Below, in pieces: positions 17,484 through 27,258 of a stretch of 64,000 bases of DNA. The stretch is from SZAS-103 sp038216155 (GTDB taxonomy: Bacteria > Pseudomonadota > Gammaproteobacteria > Xanthomonadales > Xanthomonadaceae). Each line of letters opens with the position of its first letter. Position 1 is the first letter of the stretch. Made by a program: the position numbers and the translations under genes. The notes under the pieces are model-generated. The model ran no database searches. It was not told where the DNA came from and saw only the letters and a program-made list of their open reading frames with translations. The stretch is from positions 1-64,000 of the forward strand of contig JBBQQH010000010.1 of the NCBI GenBank assembly GCA_038216155.1, in the 5' to 3' direction.

Positions 17484-18158
17484 ATGCGCATACTGCTTGC
17501 CGAAGATGACCATGCACTGGGCCAGGCATTGGCCGCCGGCCTGCGCCGCCTTGGCTACGCGGTGGACTGGATCACCGATGGCGCGCAGGCGGCCGCCGCG
17601 TTGACCGACACCACCTACGCCGCGGCGGTGCTCGACTGGAACCTGCCGCGCAGCAGCGGCCCGGCGATCATCGCCGGCATGCGTCGGCGCAAGGACGACA
17701 CCCCGGTGCTGCTGCTGACCGCGCGCGATGCCTTGTCCGATCGCGTCGCCGGGCTGGATGCCGGCGCCGATGATTATGTGGTCAAACCGGTGCATCTGGA
17801 TGAGCTGGCCGCGCGCCTTCGTGCGTTGTTGCGTCGGGCCGATGGCCAGATTGAACCGGCGATCCGCGTCGGCGACCTGGAGGTCATCCCCTCTGCACGC
17901 AGCGCGACCTTGGCAGGCGCCGCGCTCGAATTGACGGCGCGCGAATACGCGTTGCTGGAAATGCTGGTGCGTCATCCTGGCCGCGCGTACTCGCGCGAGC
18001 AGATGGAAGAAGCGCTGTATGGCTGGGATCAGGAGGTGGCCAGCAATGCCGTGGAAGTGCACATCCATCGCCTGCGCCACAAACTCGGACCGGGCTGGAT
18101 CCAGACACTGCGCGGTATCGGCTACGCGATCAATCCACCGGCGCTCGACCGCGCATGA
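17484..18158 (+). CDS. OmpR-family response regulator (QseB/PmrA-like)
   Basis: The 224-residue protein has a receiver domain (acidic pocket D8-D9, phosphorylation site D51 in VLDWNLP, conserved K101 in VVKPV) and a C-terminal winged helix (LTAREYALLEMLVRHPGRAY ... EVHIHRLRHKLG). All residues for phosphorylation are intact. It overlaps the kinase gene by four bases. The direct repeat before the PepSY gene is its probable target. Confidence 0.94.
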   Translation: MRILLAEDDHALGQALAAGLRRLGYAVDWITDGAQAAAALTDTTYAAAVLDWNLPRSSGPAIIAGMRRRKDDTPVLLLTARDALSDRVAGLDAGADDYVVKPVHLDELAARLRALLRRADGQIEPAIRVGDLEVIPSARSATLAGAALELTAREYALLEMLVRHPGRAYSREQMEEALYGWDQEVASNAVEVHIHRLRHKLGPGWIQTLRGIGYAINPPALDRA

Positions 18159-19537
18159 GCCGCCCTTCATTGAATCGGCAATTGGTGCTGCGCTTGGTCA
18201 CCGGGATTGCTTTGGTGTGGTTTTTCGCCAGCGCCTGGATGGCTTGGCGGACCATGCATGAGGTCGACGAAATCTTCGACCAGATGCTCGTACGCACTGC
18301 GGCCAGCGTGTTTGCGGTTTTGCCGGCAACGCCAGGTCAAGGCGTTGCCGTGCACCTGCCGGACAAGAAAACTATCGACTCGGACCCCACTGCGCAGCGC
18401 CCGGCCATCACGTTGCGCGATGCGCAGGGCGATGTATTGATCCAGAGCGCGGAGTTTCCCGCACTGGCCTTCGATGCAGGCAATGCGCATTTCCAGACGG
18501 CTATCCACGCGCAGCGACGTTGGCGCGTGTTCCAGCGCCGTGATGCGCAGAACCAGTACTGGATCCAGGTTGCCGCGCCTCTAGATGAGCGCGACGAACT
18601 GATGCGCAAGATGATTGCCCCCGCGTTGCTCGCCTTGTTTGGCCTGCTGGTGCTGGTACCGCCGACCGTGTTTGTGGGATTGCGTGGCGGTCTGAAACCC
18701 TTGCGTCGACTGACGCGAAGCTTGTCCAGCAGCGTCACGCCTTTGATCCCCACGCTGACCGATGAACACGTGCCGGTTGAACTGGCACCCTTCACGAAAG
18801 CGATTGATCGCCTGGTTGAGCGCCTCAAGGCCAGCCTCGAACACGAACGTCGCTTTACTGGCGATGCTGCACACGAACTGCGCCATCCGTTGGCCGCGTT
18901 GCGCCTGGAACTGGATCTCGCGGGCGGCAGCGATGATGCGACTGAGCGCGGCTTGCATCTGCAGCGCGCGCACGAGGCACTCGACCGCATGCAACGGCTG
19001 GTCACCCAGTTGCTCACGCTCGCGCGGGTCGAAAATCTGACCGAACTCGAAGATGCGGGCGCGGTGAATCTGGGGACAGTCGCCGAAACTGCACTGCGCG
19101 ATGTGAGTGAACGTGCCGCCGCACGCGCGATTGTGTTGTCGCTGGAAAATGACGGCAACGATCGGGTCCACGGCAGCGCAGGTCTCCTTGGTGTTCTGGT
19201 GCAGAACCTGCTCGACAACGCGCTGCGCCATGCGCCCATCAACGGACAGGTCAATGTGCGCGTCAGCAGCCATGCGGATCGCGTGACTCTTGATGTCAAC
19301 GACAACGGTGCCGGATTTTCGGAAAGCAATCCGCAGCGACTGGCCGAACGCTTCCACCGCTCCGAGAACAGTATCGGTGATGGCAGCGGCCTGGGCCTTT
19401 CCATCGCGCAGACCATCGCCAGCCTGCATCACGGCACGCTGGAGTTCGGTCGATCCACACTGGGCGGTGCGCGTGTGAGCTTCAGCCTGCCGCATGCGGT
19501 GGCTAGCCTCCAGCGGTCATCGCCCAGCGTGTCTTGA
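18155..19537 (+). CDS. Sensor histidine kinase (QseC/PmrB-like)
   Basis: The 460-residue membrane kinase has two transmembrane helices (about residues 12-30 and 155-175) framing a periplasmic sensor of about 125 residues, a HAMP-like segment, the H box FTGDAAHELRHPLAALR with H240, the N box NLLDNALRHAP, and G boxes DNGAGF and GSGLGLSI. The H box has RHP where most kinases have RTP; QseC-type proteins tolerate this. The gene is coupled to the regulator by ATGA. The stimulus is unknown; relatives sense metals, cationic peptides or redox conditions. Confidence 0.93.
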   Translation: MSRPSLNRQLVLRLVTGIALVWFFASAWMAWRTMHEVDEIFDQMLVRTAASVFAVLPATPGQGVAVHLPDKKTIDSDPTAQRPAITLRDAQGDVLIQSAEFPALAFDAGNAHFQTAIHAQRRWRVFQRRDAQNQYWIQVAAPLDERDELMRKMIAPALLALFGLLVLVPPTVFVGLRGGLKPLRRLTRSLSSSVTPLIPTLTDEHVPVELAPFTKAIDRLVERLKASLEHERRFTGDAAHELRHPLAALRLELDLAGGSDDATERGLHLQRAHEALDRMQRLVTQLLTLARVENLTELEDAGAVNLGTVAETALRDVSERAAARAIVLSLENDGNDRVHGSAGLLGVLVQNLLDNALRHAPINGQVNVRVSSHADRVTLDVNDNGAGFSESNPQRLAERFHRSENSIGDGSGLGLSIAQTIASLHHGTLEFGRSTLGGARVSFSLPHAVASLQRSSPSVS

Positions 19538-19697
19538 TTCCTCCGCTCAGCGCCCGATGCATAGAGCTGCGATCGGCAAGATTCATCCATTGCTGCGCGA
19601 TGGCCGGTCAATCGAACGTGGTAGACGAATGGTGCGTTCAATCTTCAGCAGGAGTCGCAACACCGTGCGGCTTTGAGCCATCGTCTCGACGCAAGTG

Positions 19698-20756
19698 CTA
19701 ACGATGGTCGTGCTGGTGGTGGATGTCCGGATAGTGCGCATGAACATGGGTCAACGGAGCATGGGTGTGCTCATGCGTGTGGGGTTCGCGCCCGTCCGTA
19801 TCGAAATCGTGAGCGTGCGCGTGGTGCTCGTCGTGCACGTGGCGGTGAGTATGTGTCATCGGCTCGTGGGTATGCAGATGCTCGTGGCTTTCAGTCAGAT
19901 GCAACCACACGCCAGCCCCCATCAGTCCAGCGGCTACCCAGAACATGGGCGCTGCGTGATCGCCGAATGCGAGGATCGCGATTGCCGCGCCGAGGAACGG
20001 CGCTATCGAGAAATAGGCACCCGTGCGTGCCGAGCCCAAGCCTCGCAGTGCCAGCACGAACAGCACCAGACTGATGCCGTACCCCAACAACCCGACCGTC
20101 ATCGCCATGCCGACGAGCGGCATCGCGGGCCAATGCGCACCGAGCAGTAGCGCAATCCCCACGTTGACGACCCCTGCCACGAGTCCCTTCACTCCAGCGA
20201 TGAACAACGCATCCGATGCTGACACCTTGCGCGTGAAATTGTTGTCCAGTGCCCAGCACAGGCAAGCGCCGACAATGAACAACGCGCCCCAACCCATGCT
20301 TGCGTCAGTCGATCCATCCGGTATTCCCAACACCACAGCACCGCCGACAATCAGCGCCATTCCCAGCACAATGCGGCGGTCTGCGTTTTCGCGGAAGACG
20401 ATCCATGCCAGCAGCGCAGTCAGCACGGCTTCCAGGTTCAGCAACAACGATGCGGATGATGCCGAAGTCCGCGTCAGGCCGAGCAGCAGAGCGACGGGCC
20501 CCAGTACGCCGCCAAACGCGATTGCGAGCAGCAACCAGAACCACTCCTTCGACGTCATCGTTGGAGCCCGCCAGCCACGATCGCGCGCAGTCCTGATCAG
20601 GCCCAAGCCAATGCCGCTGCCGAGATACAGCAATCCGGCTAGAAGAATCGGCGGCGTGTCGCGGAGCAGTTGTTTGGCGATCGGCGTGCTGGCGCCAAAT
20701 AGCAGCGCCGCGCCAATGGCGGCTGCAATGGCCGGAGAGAATGAGATGCGGGACAT
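19698..20756 (-). CDS. EamA/DMT-family exporter with histidine-rich C-terminal tail
   Basis: The 352-residue protein has ten membrane helices in two EamA repeats (first GAALLFGASTPIAKQLL, second WALDNNFTRKVSAS). After the last helix (about residue 290) follows a tail of about 60 residues with more than 20 histidines in HxH pairs, also rich in Asp/Glu, a likely metal-binding segment. DMT members export amino acids or metabolites; the tail points to a metal such as Ni, Co, Zn or Cu. The start at MSRISFSP is preferred because the longer frame adds non-hydrophobic, non-conserved residues. It lies downstream of the cus operon on the same strand. Confidence 0.83.
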   Translation of the reverse strand: MSRISFSPAIAAAIGAALLFGASTPIAKQLLRDTPPILLAGLLYLGSGIGLGLIRTARDRGWRAPTMTSKEWFWLLLAIAFGGVLGPVALLLGLTRTSASSASLLLNLEAVLTALLAWIVFRENADRRIVLGMALIVGGAVVLGIPDGSTDASMGWGALFIVGACLCWALDNNFTRKVSASDALFIAGVKGLVAGVVNVGIALLLGAHWPAMPLVGMAMTVGLLGYGISLVLFVLALRGLGSARTGAYFSIAPFLGAAIAILAFGDHAAPMFWVAAGLMGAGVWLHLTESHEHLHTHEPMTHTHRHVHDEHHAHAHDFDTDGREPHTHEHTHAPLTHVHAHYPDIHHQHDHR

Positions 20757-20957
20757 GCGCAAAGTATAGCGGAGTTTGCGCAAACTGCGGTCGCCTTCAG
20801 TCCCGCCACAACACCGCAACGAGCCATCGATGTCCGTCATCGCGGACGTCTCCAAGACGATTGAACGCTGTCACCGGCGTTTGCTGCATCGAGCAACTCC
20901 GGCGCGCCCCCTCTGAAGGTCATCATCGTTATCGGCCGGTCAACGCGAAACGTCGTT

Positions 20958-23900
20958 TCACCTTGCGCGCATCCCTAGCTGACGCAGCACTACCAGTCGA
21001 AACGCTGCGGGAAGAACGAGCATGGACAAGAGCGGCGCGGTAAGCATGCCTCCTACCATGGGCGCCGCGATGCGTTGCATGACTTCGGAGCCGGCGCCGT
21101 GACCCAGAAGAATCGGCAGCAGACCGGCCATGATGACGGCAACTGTCATCGCCTTGGGTCGCACGCGCTGCACCGCACCTTCGCGAATTGCATCGTCAAG
21201 CTCGATCACACCGGAGCGTGGATCGCGCGCCAATTGACGATCCCATGCGTGACGCAGATACAGCATCATCACCACGCCAAATTCGGCGGCAACACCCGCC
21301 AGCGCGATGAAACCGATCATGGTCGCCACAGAAACAGCATGGCCCATCAGCCAGATCAGCCAGAGTCCACCGACCAGTGCAAGCGGCACGCTCGCCATGA
21401 TCAGTGCGGCCTCGCTCATGCGCCGGAACACCGCGTAGATCAGCACGAACACAATCAGCAAGACGACGGGCACCACCAGGGTCAGGCGACGCATCGCCTG
21501 CGCCAGGTATTCAAACTGGCCAGACCACGCCACCGTGATTCCCGCCGGCAATTTCACCTGCTGGGCGACGGCGTGTTGCAGGTCGGCCACCACCGCGCCG
21601 AGATCACGACCGGCGGTATCGACATACACATAGGTTGCGAGCTGGCCGTTCTCGCTTTTCAGCATCGGCGGTCCGGCTACCACCCGGATATCGGCGACCT
21701 GCGACAACGTCAGTTGCGCACCGCTGGCGGCCACGATCGGCAACTCGCGCAGCGCCGCCAGGGAATCGCGCTCGGGGCGCGGATAGCGCACAACGATCGG
21801 GTAGCGTTCGCGACCTTCGAATGCCTGTCCGATGGGATCACCACCGACGACAGTGGCAATCAGCTCCTGTACCTGCTGCTGGGTCAGTCCGTAGCGGGCC
21901 GCGTCGGCACGTCGAATCTGCACATCGACGTAACGCCCGTTGGCCGCGCGTTCGGCCACCGCCGTGCTCACGCCAGACACGCTGCGCGCTACGACTTCAA
22001 TCTGGTCGGCCATCGTTTGCAAGAGTTCCACATTTGTACCTAGTACCTTTATGCCAATCGGACTCTTGATACCGGTGGCCAACATGTCGATGCGGTTGCG
22101 GATCGGTGGGACAAACAGGTTGGTCAGGCCTGGCACCTTTACAGCGCTGTTCAATTGAACTTTCAGTTTGTCCATGGTCATGCCCGCGCGCCACTGATCC
22201 TTGGGCTTGAAGGTGATCGTGGTCTCGAACATCTCCATCGGCGCGGGGTCGGTGGCTGTGTCGGCGCGACCCGCCTTGCCGAATACGTGATCGACCTCGG
22301 GCACGGTCTTGATCATGCGATCGGTGAGTTGCAGCAGTTGCGATGCTTTGCCCGCGGACAGTCCAGGCAACGCGGTAGGCATGTACAACAAGCTGCCTTC
22401 ATCCATCGCCGGCATGAACTCGCTGCCAAGTCGCGCGAGCGGAACGAGTGCGGTCAGCATCAACACACCGGCAAGCACCAGGGTCGCTTTCGGATAGCGC
22501 AGCACTGCCTCAAGGATCGGCCGATACAGCGCGATCAAGCCGCGATTCAATGGATTCTCGTGTTCCGCGCGAATCCGTCCGCGTACCAGATAGCCCATCA
22601 ACACCGGCACCAGAGTCACCGCAAGTCCTGCGGCCGCAGCCATCGCGTAGGTCTTGGTGAAGGCCAGCGGCTTGAACAGCTTGCCCTCCTGCCCTTCCAG
22701 CGCAAACACCGGAACAAACGACAGCGCGATAATCAGCAGGCTGACAAACAACGCCGGCCCGACCTCCGCTGCAGCATCAGAAATCAACGACCAGCGTGCC
22801 CTGCCTTGCGGCTCCTCACCGTCATGCACGTCGCGCCAATGTTCCAGATGTTTGTGCGTATTCTCGATCATCACCACCGCCGCATCGACCATCGCGCCAA
22901 TCGCAATGGCGATGCCGCCGAGCGACATCAGATTGGCCGACACGCCTTGCAGGTGCAGCGCGATGAACGCGGTGAGCACGCCCAGTGGCAGCGTGACGAC
23001 CGCCACCAGCGCGGAACGCAAATGGCCGAGGAACAACACACATACGAGCGCGACGACAATGAACTCTTCCAGCAGCTTGCCCCACAGATTCTCCACCGCG
23101 GCATCGATCAACTGCGAGCGGTCGTAGGTCGGCACGATCTCGACGCCCGCCGGCAGGCTGCGTTTGAGATCGCCGAGCTTGGCCTTGACGGCCTCGATCG
23201 CAGCCTTTGCGTTCTTGCCCGAACGCAGCACGATGATGCCGCCGGCCACTTCTCCCTGACCATCCAGTTCGGTGATGCCGCGACGGAAAGTGGGTCCGCG
23301 GCGCACCGTGGCGATATCGCGCAACAGTGTCGGCACGCCGTTCGTGTTCGCGACGATGGGCACGCCCTCGAAATCTTCGCGGGTGTGCAGGTAGCCCTCG
23401 CTGCGCACCATCAACTCGGCCTCGCCCTGCTCGATCACCGAGCCGCCGTTGGCACCGTTGGCCGTGCGCACCGCCTCCACCAGTTGGGCCACCGTGATGC
23501 CATGCGCCGCCAGCGCTTGTGGATTGGGCACGATCTGCCATGCCCGCTCCATACCACCGACGCTCGCGACTTCAGCGATATCCGGCACTGTCTTGAGCTG
23601 GTAGCGCAGGAACCAGTCCTGCAGTGCGCGCAACTGGCCCAGATCATGCTGCCCCGTGCGGTCGATCAGCGCATACTCGTAGATCCAGCCCAGGCCAGTA
23701 GCGTCAGGACCCAGCGATGGATTGACGCCGGGCGGCAGCCGATCACGCACCTGGCTCAGGTATTCCAATACGCGTGAGCGTGCCCAGTACAAATCGGTGC
23801 TGTCGTCGAACAGCACATACACGTAGGAATCGCCGAAAAACGAATACGCGCGCACGTTTCTGGCGCCAGGCACCGACAGCATCGTTGTTGCCAGTGGATA

Positions 23901-24098
23901 GGTGATCTGATCTTCGATTACCTGCGGCGATTGCCCGACCCACGTCGTGCGAATGATTACCTGCGTGTCCGACAGATCTGGAAGTGCATCGACGGGCGTG
24001 CGCAGGATCGAAAACACACCCAGCGCCGCCAGCGCCAACGCGGCCAGCAACACGAACACACGGTTCGCGATCGCCGCACGAATCAGTGCGGCAATCAC
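20958..24098 (-). CDS. cusA: Heavy-metal efflux RND pump CusA-like
   Basis: The 1046-residue inner membrane RND protein exports metal cations through a tripartite channel driven by protons. TM4 reads SLGGIAIAIGAMVDAAVVMI followed by EN, the HME4 pattern of CusA/SilA (monovalent Cu/Ag) and not the DFG pattern of divalent CzcA. Other family landmarks are the N-terminal LADLSDTQVII-type segment (DALPDLSDTQVI), VWGKLLEEFIVV and the last helices. Start and stop agree with the family length; the start overlaps the cusB stop (ATGA). Substrate Cu(I)/Ag(I) is inferred from the TM4 motif. Confidence 0.93.
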   Translation of the reverse strand: MIAALIRAAIANRVFVLLAALALAALGVFSILRTPVDALPDLSDTQVIIRTTWVGQSPQVIEDQITYPLATTMLSVPGARNVRAYSFFGDSYVYVLFDDSTDLYWARSRVLEYLSQVRDRLPPGVNPSLGPDATGLGWIYEYALIDRTGQHDLGQLRALQDWFLRYQLKTVPDIAEVASVGGMERAWQIVPNPQALAAHGITVAQLVEAVRTANGANGGSVIEQGEAELMVRSEGYLHTREDFEGVPIVANTNGVPTLLRDIATVRRGPTFRRGITELDGQGEVAGGIIVLRSGKNAKAAIEAVKAKLGDLKRSLPAGVEIVPTYDRSQLIDAAVENLWGKLLEEFIVVALVCVLFLGHLRSALVAVVTLPLGVLTAFIALHLQGVSANLMSLGGIAIAIGAMVDAAVVMIENTHKHLEHWRDVHDGEEPQGRARWSLISDAAAEVGPALFVSLLIIALSFVPVFALEGQEGKLFKPLAFTKTYAMAAAAGLAVTLVPVLMGYLVRGRIRAEHENPLNRGLIALYRPILEAVLRYPKATLVLAGVLMLTALVPLARLGSEFMPAMDEGSLLYMPTALPGLSAGKASQLLQLTDRMIKTVPEVDHVFGKAGRADTATDPAPMEMFETTITFKPKDQWRAGMTMDKLKVQLNSAVKVPGLTNLFVPPIRNRIDMLATGIKSPIGIKVLGTNVELLQTMADQIEVVARSVSGVSTAVAERAANGRYVDVQIRRADAARYGLTQQQVQELIATVVGGDPIGQAFEGRERYPIVVRYPRPERDSLAALRELPIVAASGAQLTLSQVADIRVVAGPPMLKSENGQLATYVYVDTAGRDLGAVVADLQHAVAQQVKLPAGITVAWSGQFEYLAQAMRRLTLVVPVVLLIVFVLIYAVFRRMSEAALIMASVPLALVGGLWLIWLMGHAVSVATMIGFIALAGVAAEFGVVMMLYLRHAWDRQLARDPRSGVIELDDAIREGAVQRVRPKAMTVAVIMAGLLPILLGHGAGSEVMQRIAAPMVGGMLTAPLLSMLVLPAAFRLVVLRQLGMRAR

Positions 24099-25456
24099 GG
24101 CTTGCCTCCGGCGGGCATCGTGTGGTTCGCATGTGAAGCGTCGTATCCCGCGGGCATCGCGTGTCCCGCATGCGGCGTGTGCGACATTGCGGGATCGAGT
24201 GCGTTGCTCGGTGATGCAGTGCCTGCTGCCGGGTCCCCACGCAACCGCTCCAACGCTCCCGACAGACTCGCCTCCGAGTCGATCAGGAACTGGCCGGAAA
24301 TGACGATCTTCTCGTCGCCGAGCAGGCCCTGGAGGATTTCGGTGTAGCCATCCGCTGAACGACCCGTGCGCACGGCGATGGGCTGGAAATGCCCGTCCGC
24401 GTCCGCCACGATCACGCGGGTCTGCTGGCCGGTCGCGACAAGCGCTTCATCCGGCACGACCGGTACCGCGTCGCCCTCGACGGGACTCAGGTGCACGCTG
24501 ACGAACATGCCCGGACTCAAGCGGCCATCCGGGTTGGCCAATACGATGCGCGCACGCTGGGTGCGGGTCGCGTTGTCGATATCCGGCAGCAGCGTTTCCA
24601 CGCTTCCGTGGAACGCCTGACCAGGTAGCGAATCCACGGTGACCGTCACTGGCGTAGCATCGTGAACGGTGCCGGCCGCCGCCTGTGGCAATGCCGCTTC
24701 GATCCAGACCGTGGCCAGACCATTCAACGTCATCAGCGTTTGACCGGCACTGACGCGCTGCCCTTCGCGCACATCCAGCGTGGTGACCACGCCGGCCTGC
24801 GGCGCGTGCAGGGTGATCGTACCGCCGCTCCCGCGACGTGCGCTGCGGATGTCCGCAGGCGTCAGACCAAGTACCTGGAGCCGCTCCCGCGCGGAACCGC
24901 GCAACGCCTTCGCGTCAGCGGACTGCGCTTGCTCAAGCGCGCCGTATTCGGCGAGCGCACTGTTCCACTGCGGCGCAAGAAGATCGGCCAGTGGTTCGCC
25001 TGCCTTCACCTTGGTATACGGCGCGCGTACGTGCAATTTGCTGATCACCGCATCGACGCGGGCGCTGACGGTGGTGGCCTCGCGCAAATTCCAGGTGATG
25101 GTCCCGGGCACCCGAATCGCAGTCGACAAGATCCGGCGCTCGACCGGCACGGTCCTGATTCCCAGGTTCTGCACGGTGTCTGGATCGATGCGCACGCCAC
25201 TGCTGGGCGCACCAGCATCGGCATATTTGGGCACCATCTCCATGCCCATCGGCGATTTGCCTGGCTTCGGAAAATGCTGTGCAGGCTCCATCGGGTCGTA
25301 CCAGTACAGCACCTTGTCGACAGTGCCCGGCGATACTGCCGGCGTGCTTGCAGCTGCGTGATTCGGCGGGCCCTGATGAGGGCCACCGAGATAACCGACC
25401 ACAAGCAACAGCATCGCGAACACCACCGCGACCGCGATCAACAGTGGGCGCTTCAT
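24095..25456 (-). CDS. cusB: CusB-like periplasmic adaptor with metal-binding domain and His/Met-rich tail
   Basis: The 453-residue membrane fusion protein has an N-terminal anchor (LLIAVAVVFAMLLLVVGYLG), a heavy-metal-binding domain (YWYDPMEPAQHFPKPGKSPM then GMEMVPKY), then lipoyl/barrel-sandwich halves and beta-barrel. It connects CusA to the outer membrane channel and hands over metal. The C-terminus (about the last 30 residues) is unusually rich in His and Met with repeated H-x-M-P-A-G units, suggesting an added metal-binding arm. The ATG chosen overlaps the cusC stop; longer frames add residues before the anchor. Confidence 0.92.
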   Translation of the reverse strand: MKRPLLIAVAVVFAMLLLVVGYLGGPHQGPPNHAAASTPAVSPGTVDKVLYWYDPMEPAQHFPKPGKSPMGMEMVPKYADAGAPSSGVRIDPDTVQNLGIRTVPVERRILSTAIRVPGTITWNLREATTVSARVDAVISKLHVRAPYTKVKAGEPLADLLAPQWNSALAEYGALEQAQSADAKALRGSARERLQVLGLTPADIRSARRGSGGTITLHAPQAGVVTTLDVREGQRVSAGQTLMTLNGLATVWIEAALPQAAAGTVHDATPVTVTVDSLPGQAFHGSVETLLPDIDNATRTQRARIVLANPDGRLSPGMFVSVHLSPVEGDAVPVVPDEALVATGQQTRVIVADADGHFQPIAVRTGRSADGYTEILQGLLGDEKIVISGQFLIDSEASLSGALERLRGDPAAGTASPSNALDPAMSHTPHAGHAMPAGYDASHANHTMPAGGKP

Positions 25457-26724
25457 GGCGTCACCGGCGACGGCAGCAAGTAAGCCAGCGATGCCCACAA
25501 ACGGGCGCGCGCAGCGAGCGCCTCGGCAAAGCCCAGTCGCAGTTCGATTTCATCGCGGCGCGCGTCGAGCCAAGGTTGCAGTACGCCGCCACCGCGATAG
25601 CTGGCGAGTGCCGTCTGCGCGCGATCACGCGCCAGCGGCAGCAGGGTTTTCTGATAGCGTTCGATCTGCCGATTCCAGCCTTGCCATGTCGCCGCGGCGC
25701 GCACTATCGCTTCCTGCTGGGCGCGTCGTGCATCTTCATGATCGGCTTCCGCGGCGTCGCGTTGCGCTTGTTTTGCGCTGACGCCACGGTCCTGTCGATT
25801 GCGCGAAAACAGCGGCAAACTGACGCTGAACTGCACCGTGAGCATGTCCGACAACCCCGGCGCGCGCTTGCCGTAGTCGGCACTGACGCTCCAGTCCGGA
25901 TGCTTGGCAGCCCGCGCCTGGTCGAGCGCCGCTTGAGCCACGTGCTCGCGCGCCGCCCACGCCTGCATCGGCGCTTGATCGTCTATCGACTGCAGCAGTT
26001 TTTCTGGGTTGACCGGTAGGCGGCTGAAGTCAGGCGCGTCAGCGAGTTCAGCATTATTCGGCCCGATCCAGCGCTGCAGACTCGCTTGCGCTGCCGCGAG
26101 ATCCGCGTCGGTGGCTTCGACACGGTTGTCGAGCAGGGCAACCGCCGCGCGTGTGGCCAGTGCATCGGCCGCCCCGCCTTCGCCGCCACGCAATCGCGCT
26201 TGTGTGGTCTGCACTGCCAGTGCGTTCTCGCTGCGCAAATCAACCAGCAACGCGCGTGCACGCGTCGTAGCCCATGCATCGATCCACGCACCCGCGATAC
26301 GCTCCTGCACCGTCTGCGTGGTGGCCACGCGGTTCGCTGCCGCTGCATCGATTTGTGCGTCGGCCAAGCCGCGTTCGGCAGCGCGAGCAGCGCGTGATGG
26401 GAAGGTTTGCATCACACCAATGGTGCGCATCGTCATGCCATCCGAGCGCAAACTGAAAGCGCCCGGTGCGGTTACGGGAAAGCTGGCGACGCCAAACGTC
26501 AGTGCAGGGTCGGGCAAACGTCCAGCACGCTCTCTCTCTTCGCGCGTGGCAGCAAGGTCGGACGCACGCGCATCAAGTTGCGGCGCATGCGCCAAGCCGC
26601 GCTGCACAGCTGCTTCAAACGTCAGCGGCGGTTCGACGGCATGAGCCGTGAGGGCTGAAGCTGCGCAAAGAGATGCAGCCAGACCCAACGCCAGCCGGCG
26701 TCGGGCAAAAGGAACTGGGAACAT
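25453..26724 (-). CDS. cusC: TolC-family outer membrane channel CusC-like
   Basis: The 423-residue protein has a signal peptide (LALGLAASLCAASALTAHAV) and two TolC/OEP repeats of long coiled-coil helices (about residues 35-225 and 240-420). It forms the outer membrane duct of the Cus-like pump. The first two starts of the frame would put extra charged residues before the signal peptide, so the ATG at MFPVPFARRR is used. It is the first of three overlapping genes cusC-cusB-cusA on the minus strand. Confidence 0.88.
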   Translation of the reverse strand: MFPVPFARRRLALGLAASLCAASALTAHAVEPPLTFEAAVQRGLAHAPQLDARASDLAATREERERAGRLPDPALTFGVASFPVTAPGAFSLRSDGMTMRTIGVMQTFPSRAARAAERGLADAQIDAAAANRVATTQTVQERIAGAWIDAWATTRARALLVDLRSENALAVQTTQARLRGGEGGAADALATRAAVALLDNRVEATDADLAAAQASLQRWIGPNNAELADAPDFSRLPVNPEKLLQSIDDQAPMQAWAAREHVAQAALDQARAAKHPDWSVSADYGKRAPGLSDMLTVQFSVSLPLFSRNRQDRGVSAKQAQRDAAEADHEDARRAQQEAIVRAAATWQGWNRQIERYQKTLLPLARDRAQTALASYRGGGVLQPWLDARRDEIELRLGFAEALAARARLWASLAYLLPSPVTP

Positions 26725-26804
26725 GGGGGAACACTCCGTCGATCTGTGATCGCAGCGCGCCACGCAGGCACGCTGCCACGTCGGTCAAGGCACGACGCGT
26801 CAGA

Positions 26805-27227
26805 TCAAATCAGGAGTGAGCAGAACAGTACTCTCGGTGTGGGCGGTGGTTTTCGTTGGTGATTGCGCCATACCAAGGTTCGATCCGATTGCCGTGCAAC
26901 GATGGCAATCGACATCAGCATCGGTGGCATGGGCGCCAGCGCATTGAGTGGCACCGATGGCGTACGCGCATCAACCTGGGTGGCATGGTCCGTCGCGCAG
27001 TGCTTGTGGCACAGGGGCGTGGAGGCGGAGCGTTGCATGTCCGGGCAGTCGGCGTGCATCGCCGCCATCGGGTCCGAGGCTGCCATCGCGGTCACCCGAT
27101 CCGTGCTCGCCAGCACCAGCGGGCAGACATACGCCGCCAACGCGACTTGCTGCCAGACCATCAACAGCGACACCAGCCAGATGAGGCGGCGTCGGGTGGC
27201 GCAACGGAAGCGGAACGGATGACTCAT
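26805..27227 (-). CDS. Small secreted or membrane-anchored Cys/His/Met protein of the cus cluster
   Basis: The 140-residue protein has an N-terminal signal or anchor (LIWLVSLLMVWQQVALAAYVC) followed by a short soluble region with MAAMHADCPDM and TPLCHKHCATDH, a set of Cys, His and Met that could bind copper. The C-terminus is proline-rich and ends with a hydrophobic LFCSLLI. I do not recognise a named family with certainty; similar small proteins accompany metal RND operons. It is encoded 80 bases upstream of cusC on the same strand and probably in the same transcript. Confidence 0.65.
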   Translation of the reverse strand: MSHPFRFRCATRRRLIWLVSLLMVWQQVALAAYVCPLVLASTDRVTAMAASDPMAAMHADCPDMQRSASTPLCHKHCATDHATQVDARTPSVPLNALAPMPPMLMSIAIVARQSDRTLVWRNHQRKPPPTPRVLFCSLLI

Positions 27228-27258
27228 GATCGGCAATCTAGCATGAGAACGCTTTGGG

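Noticed and set aside
22155..23777. Long plus-strand frame of 540 codons antisense to cusA
   Set aside because: Composition is Arg/His/Gln-rich with no domain; it is the mirror of a well-conserved RND pump gene and only reflects high GC.
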